Part shown: one piece after another, positions 58,896 through 64,000 of the stretch | Layout of the letters: the number at the start of each line of letters is the position of its first letter | Numbering within the stretch: the first letter of the stretch is position 1 | NCBI RefSeq assembly: GCF_034190915.1 | Contig: NW_026947638.1 | Coordinates: 266,001-330,000 of the forward strand | DNA: 64,000 nucleotides | Origin: Cavia porcellus | Lineage: Eukaryota > Chordata > Mammalia > Rodentia > Caviidae | Reading direction: 5' to 3' | The notes under the pieces: generated by a model | What the model was told of the DNA's origin: nothing | Seen by the model: the letters and a program-made list of their open reading frames with translations, nothing else | Databases searched by the model: none | Program-made: the position numbers and the translations under genes

Positions 58896-59870
58896 GTTTT
58901 TTAAAGTAGATTTTAATTTACTTCAAAGGGGATAAAATTAAACAGAAAAAAGCAGATCAGAAGAACACAATGTAAGACACACAGATTTTAAAGCAAGACA
59001 ACAGGAGATCATCAATGTCTATCTTACTATCTCTTGTTTTCTTCTGAATAGTTGTCCATATCTTCACACACAATGAACTCATACAAAACAAAATAGTATT
59101 AAACTGATCAGAACAGGATGATGAAGGCATTTTAGGCTTTCAAAACCAGATAATAGGGAAACCAACAATGGCTGCCATAGTGTCTCTCATTCTCTTCAAA
59201 ATAGCTATCCATACCTTCATGTATGTTGAAACTGAACAATACAAAACAGACTGAAACAACTCTGAACAAAGAATAATAGTATTGCTGGATTTCACAGCAG
59301 GGCACTATGGAATCAGCACCGGGTACCTTAATGTCTCTTTTTCTTCAAAGCAGCTGTTTATTTCACCAGGCATTATATAATCGATTCCCATAAACTTTTT
59401 AAGGAGAAGTTTTACGCACGTATGAGTCTCTACACTTATACCTATTATTTTCTGTATTAGAGGGGAAAACAAAACAAATTCCTAGAAAAACACACAAAAA
59501 AATTAACAATAGCAAAGAGGCTCAAACACTGATAACCTAAAGCTTCAAAAGAAGGTAGTAGGAGCATAACTGAGGTTGTTGTTTTACATAATGATAAGAG
59601 TTCCTCAGATCACCATACAATAACATACAGTATTGTTTCATTCCTAGGAATGTTAACTATTTTGTTCCAATAACTTATAGAATTTGCAGCACAATCATCT
59701 TAGCTATATTGTGTGTTTATATAAATATAGATTTTTTTCTTTTTCCTCATTTTCCCTGAGATATTATTTTCCACCTTTAAGTAGATTCTTATGCTTTCAC
59801 TGTATTTATTGAGTTTTTATATCTTATATAAGATATTCCCATTTCTTGCACTAGGGAGACGATATGGTAT
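58896..59870 (-). mobile_element. L1 3' UTR of the 59.9-61.7 kb copy
   Basis: Minus-strand 3' UTR with module starts near 59031, 59181 and 59332 (150-bp spacing), beginning at a T-rich junction (tttttaaagtagatttt). It runs into ORF2 sequence at about 59870. Confidence 0.7.
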
Positions 59871-61655
59871 ATACAGATGTGAGTTTGATTTATTTCACTT
59901 ATGAGTTTGGTCTCCAGTTATATTCATTTACTCATAAGTATCTCAATGCGATCATTCTTTATAGCTGAGTAGTACTCCATTGAATAAAAAAACAACATCG
60001 TTTTTATCCATTGCTCAGTTGATGAGCATTTAGGTTGTTTCCAAGATGTGGCTATTACAAACTATGCTCCTATAAACATAGATGCACATATAACACTGTG
60101 GTGTGTTGTTTTCAGTTCTTCTGGGAATATGCCCAGAAGTGGGATAGCTGGGTCAAATGGGATTTCCAATCCCAGCCTTTTGAGGAATCTCCAGACTGAC
60201 CTCCACAGTGCTTGCACCAGTCTACACTCCGATCAACAGTGCAGAAGAGTTCCTTTTTCCCGGTAGACCTCCAGCATTTGTTGTTGGAGTTTTCTTTATC
60301 CTTGCCATCCTTTATGTAGTGATATGGAACCTCAGTGTTGTTTAATTTGCATTTCTCTGATGACCAATGATGGTGAACAATGATGGTATTTATTTGCCAT
60401 TTGTTATTTCTTCATCTGAGCACTGTGTGTTCATTTCAGATGCCTATTTTTGGAAAAGGTCTTTGAATTTTGAGAACCTGATTTTTTTTTAATTCTTTGT
60501 ACGTTCTAGACAGAAGTCCTTTGTCTGAGAGACAGTTCACTAAGATTTTTTTTCCAATTTGTGGGGTTTTTTTTTTTCACAACGCTGGAGATTTCTTTCA
60601 ACATGTAAAAACTCTTTAATAAGGGGCTGGGGATTTGGCTCAGCGGCACTAAGCACCTTCTTGCAAGCACATGGTCAGGAAATCGATCCCCGGTACCAAT
60701 AAAAAAAAAAAAAAGGAAAGACAAAGACAAAAAACCTCTTTAATAGGATGTGATCCCAGGTATTGATTCTATGAAGTATTTCGTGTGCAGTTTGATTCTT
60801 GTGGTTGAGTTTGTTTGTAGTTCTATCTTTTAATCTACTCCATTGATCTTCAGGTCTGTTTTTATTCTAGTACCATGCTGATTTTATTACAGCAGCTTTG
60901 TAATAACTTCGACTCAGGGATTATGACTACATGAGCCCAAGCCTCCTACCTTGTCTCTGTTGCTTAGAATTGCCTTTGCTATTCTAGGTCTTTTCTGGTT
61001 CCAGATGAATTTTAGGAGTGATTCCTCTTGATCTGTGAGGTATGCTAGTGGTATTTTAATTAGGATTGCATTAAAATGTATAACAAATTTGGGAGAATGG
61101 CCATTTTCACAATGTTTATTCTTCCTATCCATGAACAAGGGATGTCTTTCCGTTTTCTGAGGTCCTCTTGGATTTCTTTTTTCAGGGTGCTACAATTTTC
61201 GCTGAATAGATCTATTACTTCTTTTGTTAGATTGATTCATAAGTATTTCACATTTGTGGGTGCTATTGTGAAGGATATAGCTTCTCTTATTTCTCTCTCA
61301 ATGATTTCTGTTGTTAGTGTATAGGAATGCTATTGCTTTGTGAGTATTGACTTTGTATCCAGCTGCATTGCTGAATTTATTTATTATACCTAGGAGTCTT
61401 TCCATGGGGCTTTGGGGGGGTCCTCTATGTAGAGTATCATGTCATCTACAAATAATGTTAATTTAGCTTCGTCTTGTCCTATCTTTTTTCCTTTTCTCTC
61501 TCTTGTCTAATTGCTCTGGCTAGTATTTCCAACACTGTGTTGAACAGGAGTGGTGATAATGAAAATTCATGTCTTTTTCCTGATTTTAAGTTAAAGATTT
61601 TCAGCTTTTGGCTACTTAATGTGACGTTGGCTGTTGGCTATGTCATAGATGGCTA
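59871..61655 (-). pseudogene. Degraded L1 ORF2 C-terminal half
   Basis: Parallels 1380-3290 of the full-length L1. Landmarks read on the plus strand: tatagctgagtagtactccattg (59965), ttcttctgggaatatgcccagaagtgg (60115), ctccagactgacctccacagtg (60191), ctggttccagatgaattttagg (60998) and gtagagtatcatgtcatctac (61430, the FADD codons). About 240 bp corresponding to 2200-2440 are deleted near 60800, and many frameshifts occur. An ID SINE interrupts it at 60624. Confidence 0.88.
60624..60730 (+). mobile_element. ID-like SINE inside L1
   Basis: gggctggggatttggctcagcggcactaagcacc, tcgatccccggtacc, A-rich tail. It is flanked by aaaa(c)ctctttaata(a)gg at 60607-60623 and 60731-60747. It is in the opposite orientation to the host L1. 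Confidence 0.92.
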
Positions 61656-61766
61656 AATATACATAATGACATCCATTCATCCTATAGTACTATACAGAGG
61701 AGTTTCACTGCCCTAAGGATTCTAGGATCTACCTATATAAACCCCCCACCATGAAGATTTTTTAAT

Positions 61767-61950
61767 TTATTTTTTCTTTTTTTTTCATCCAGTTCTCCTT
61801 TGTCCAGAATTTGAGAAAGAATTGCTACATAGTCAGACTGACCTTTAACTCACTATGCAACTTACGATGGCCTCAAACTCACAATGATTCTCCTGCCTCT
61901 GTTTCCCAAGTGCTGAGATTACATGTGTGTACCATCACACCTGTCTCATT
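61767..61950 (-). mobile_element. B1 SINE
   Basis: Starts with a T run; ctacatagtcagactgacctttaactcactatgcaacttacgatggcctcaaactcacaatgattctcctgcctctgtttcccaagtgctgagatt is the reverse complement of B1 with its internal duplication. Confidence 0.9.
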
Positions 61951-62194
61951 TTTAAGGGCTTGTTTGCTCTTTCTTTTACTTATTTTTGCTCAGGGTACAA
62001 GCTAGACATGTATTTAGAGTAAAAAAAGTCAATGTAGCAACTTTTAGACAAGTAAATTTCTCCTATCTTCTGTGTTTTTTTAAGCCAAAATTCATCTCTG
62101 CACATGCAGTAATTCATAAAATTTAACTAAAGGAAAGAAAGCAATATATAAATCCTCAACCCTTACCAAGCACATACACTACCTATCTAGCTCA

Positions 62195-62430
62195 TAATGG
62201 TTAAACAAATTGGAGTCACAGAACAAACTGAAATGCCCTATTTGCCACTATGACCCTGAGAAGGTTATCTATCCCTGCTAAGCCTGGATTTTGCCATCTG
62301 TAAAACTGATATACTAACAATTCAAACTTCAAACAGTAAGAATTAAACAAAATACTATATGAAAACAACTGACAGCAAGAGCCTAAGTCTTCCTAATACG
62401 GTCAATAAATATATATAGGCACTATTCCCA
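62195..62430 (+). mobile_element. MIR SINE
   Basis: atggttaaacaaattggagtcacagaacaaactgaaatgcc, ccactatgaccctgagaaggttatctatcc...gccatctgtaaaactgatatac and cggtcaataaatatatata follow the MIR consensus. Confidence 0.78.
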
Positions 62431-62699
62431 TGTTACAACACCACTAAAATGAGACCTGAGAAGCTTGTTCAACGTATGCTGATCCAGCTTAATCTGGCTA
62501 CAACGTTACTAAAGCTAAACAACCTCTGTATTTTATAAAATTTATCTCCACTCTAAAGCTAATATCTAATGCCTTATAAATAATGTAAATTTATGACAAA
62601 GTAATTGCTACTAGTCACCTCAGCTCCAATTCAGTATCTCATTCTCAGAGCCACAACTCTGAGATAAAGCTGTAAGATTTACTTTAGCCATTGTAGAAA

Positions 62700-62960
62700 T
62701 TATTCTCACTTCTGCATATCACATCTCACTTGGGCCAGGCACTTAGCCATGCAGCTCTTACAGCCACTGTATACTTTCTGGGAACCTGACTTCTCTACTT
62801 CTCTATTAAGATCACCTTGGCCTCATTTCTCTTCCTACCCATCCTGGATCTCATGCCCATTCCAACTATCTACATTCTACCTGATATTTTTGCTTCCTAG
62901 GTACTGTGTACCACTTGAGCATCTGCCTGGGAAACTCTCCATCTAGATTTAAAAATGATC
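62700..62960 (+). mobile_element. Possible L2 fragment
   Basis: cttcctaggtactgtgtaccacttgagcatctgcctgggaaactctcc and the CT-rich sequence before it resemble the L2 3' region; weak. Confidence 0.35.
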
Positions 62961-62964
62961 TCTC

Positions 62965-63680
62965 TCTGCAAAAGAACTGAGCACTACTGAGTAAACACAA
63001 AACAAAAACCACAAGACCCACAGATAGGTACCACTAGAAAGTAAGAGGTTCCGGTCTAAGGTGGGCACTCAGTATTCTCTTAGTTAATGGCTCATAAAGT
63101 GAAGCCAACATTAGTTTTATCAAGGACTAATTCAAGGTTTTCAGGTCTTCATCTCCACTTCCACAGATTGTAGCAAGTACAGGTATGTCAGAAAATGTTT
63201 TTAAAACTTGGAAACAGTAACAAAGTTCAAATATCACTCAGGGCAAAAGCCACCCAAAGATTATAAGGCAAATCTATTTTTCCAGCTTGCTATTTATCAC
63301 TGATTAAAGATCCCAATATTGGTTACATGCTAAATCATAGATTACTATCTCATAGAGATTCATACAATTTCTGTAGAGTTGAAAAACCAACCAAGATTAC
63401 AGTTTCCACTTTGATGGCCATGAATTAGTTCTGGCCACCTAACCTAGTAGTCATATCATAACACCTATAAACACATACTTTTTCTCCCATGGTCTAGTTT
63501 TACCATTTTACTGATTCCTTCTTTAATGAAAAAGCTGGTATCTGATCTGCCCATTTTATATTTGCTTGACAGTTGTAACTGTTCTTTTTTGGCAAATTAT
63601 ACCCTATAATGGAGGCATTTAGTAGATCATTCAATTTGTACTTTAATAAACTTTAACAATAACAGCAGCAATTAAAAAAT
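62965..63680. other. Unannotated DNA
   Basis: No gene or repeat recognised. Confidence 0.4.
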
Positions 63681-63688
63681 CACATGTG

Positions 63689-63770
63689 GCTGGGGATATA
63701 GCTCAGCAGTGTGTTCAAGAATGCACAAGGTTCTGGGTTCAAGCCCCAATACTGAAGCACACACACACCC
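63689..63770 (+). mobile_element. ID-like SINE
   Basis: ggctggggatatagctcagcagtgtgttcaagaatgcacaaggttctgggttcaagccccaatac with a CA-rich tail. Boxes A and B resemble those of a tRNA, but the element is a SINE, not a tRNA gene. Confidence 0.88.
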
Positions 63771-64000
63771 CTTATTCTTGTATCTGGTAGCCTCTGTCAT
63801 CTGCCATCTTTCTCACTTTGCTTTACTTTTATAAAGACTATTCTAGTTGCCTACACTTTGTTTTACTTCTTTGCCTCTAATTCTAACTTCAGTGTACTAC
63901 AGTTTAGCTCAGGACTATGGTGAGTTCAGTGGTGACTTCCAAACAGATAATGTTCGAATCCTATCATCTGGAACCTATGAATATCATCTTACACTTGGAA

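Noticed and set aside
63689..63770. tRNA gene
   Set aside because: Boxes A and B are present, but the sequence is one of many A- or CA-tailed ID-like SINE copies in the window and lacks a credible cloverleaf.

Overview
This window is AT-rich, repeat-dominated nuclear DNA from a mammal, almost certainly a rodent. The evidence is the co-occurrence of LINE-1 of several ages, B1-type (7SL-derived) SINEs with an internal duplication, and many tRNA-derived ID-like SINEs. Older mammal-wide repeats (MIR, L2, MER5A-like and MER20-like hAT elements) confirm a placental background. I cannot fix the species from sequence alone. There is no intact host protein gene, no functional rRNA or tRNA gene and no CRISPR array.

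Layout. 1-165 and 7342-7715 are two halves of an old L1 3' UTR. They are split by a full-length minus-strand L1 (166-7341) with a 14-bp target-site duplication, tandem 261-bp promoter monomers, an intact ORF1 and an ORF2 broken by one in-frame amber codon. 8-26 kb holds ordinary non-coding DNA with scattered SINEs, a 162-bp L1 stub, an ancient plus-strand L1 ORF2 (17.3-18.7 kb) and an L2 end. 26.5-28.8 kb is a GC-rich 31-bp minisatellite whose units reverse orientation near 28057; it abuts a 5'-truncated plus-strand L1 (28.8-29.9 kb). 30.0-40.55 kb is an older plus-strand L1, interrupted by a degenerate class I endogenous retrovirus (gag-pol, 34.56-38.43 kb), a B1 SINE and a 380-bp solo LTR with a 5-bp target-site duplication. 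40.8-46.1 kb is a decayed L1 chain with ID SINEs and an LTR-like element. 47-53 kb has MIR, MER20-like, LTR-like, B1/ID and simple repeats.

53146-53373 on the minus strand is the only piece of host coding sequence I recognise: a 228-bp, phase 1-1 CUB-domain exon matching DCBLD2, with consensus splice sites but an internal TGA. If it is the true locus, much of the window is intronic sequence of DCBLD2 on the minus strand; if it is a duplicate, it is an unprocessed pseudogene. 55.9-61.7 kb holds a MER5A-like fossil and two minus-strand L1 3' ends. 61.7-64 kb has B1, MIR and ID copies.

The coding capacity is therefore mainly that of retroelements: L1 ORF1p/ORF2p drive their own copying and that of the B1 and ID SINEs. 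The two most unusual items are the orientation-switching minisatellite and the DCBLD2-like exon with a nonsense codon. The young L1 family also has a 3' UTR built of repeated ~150-bp modules and a replaced endonuclease active-site motif.
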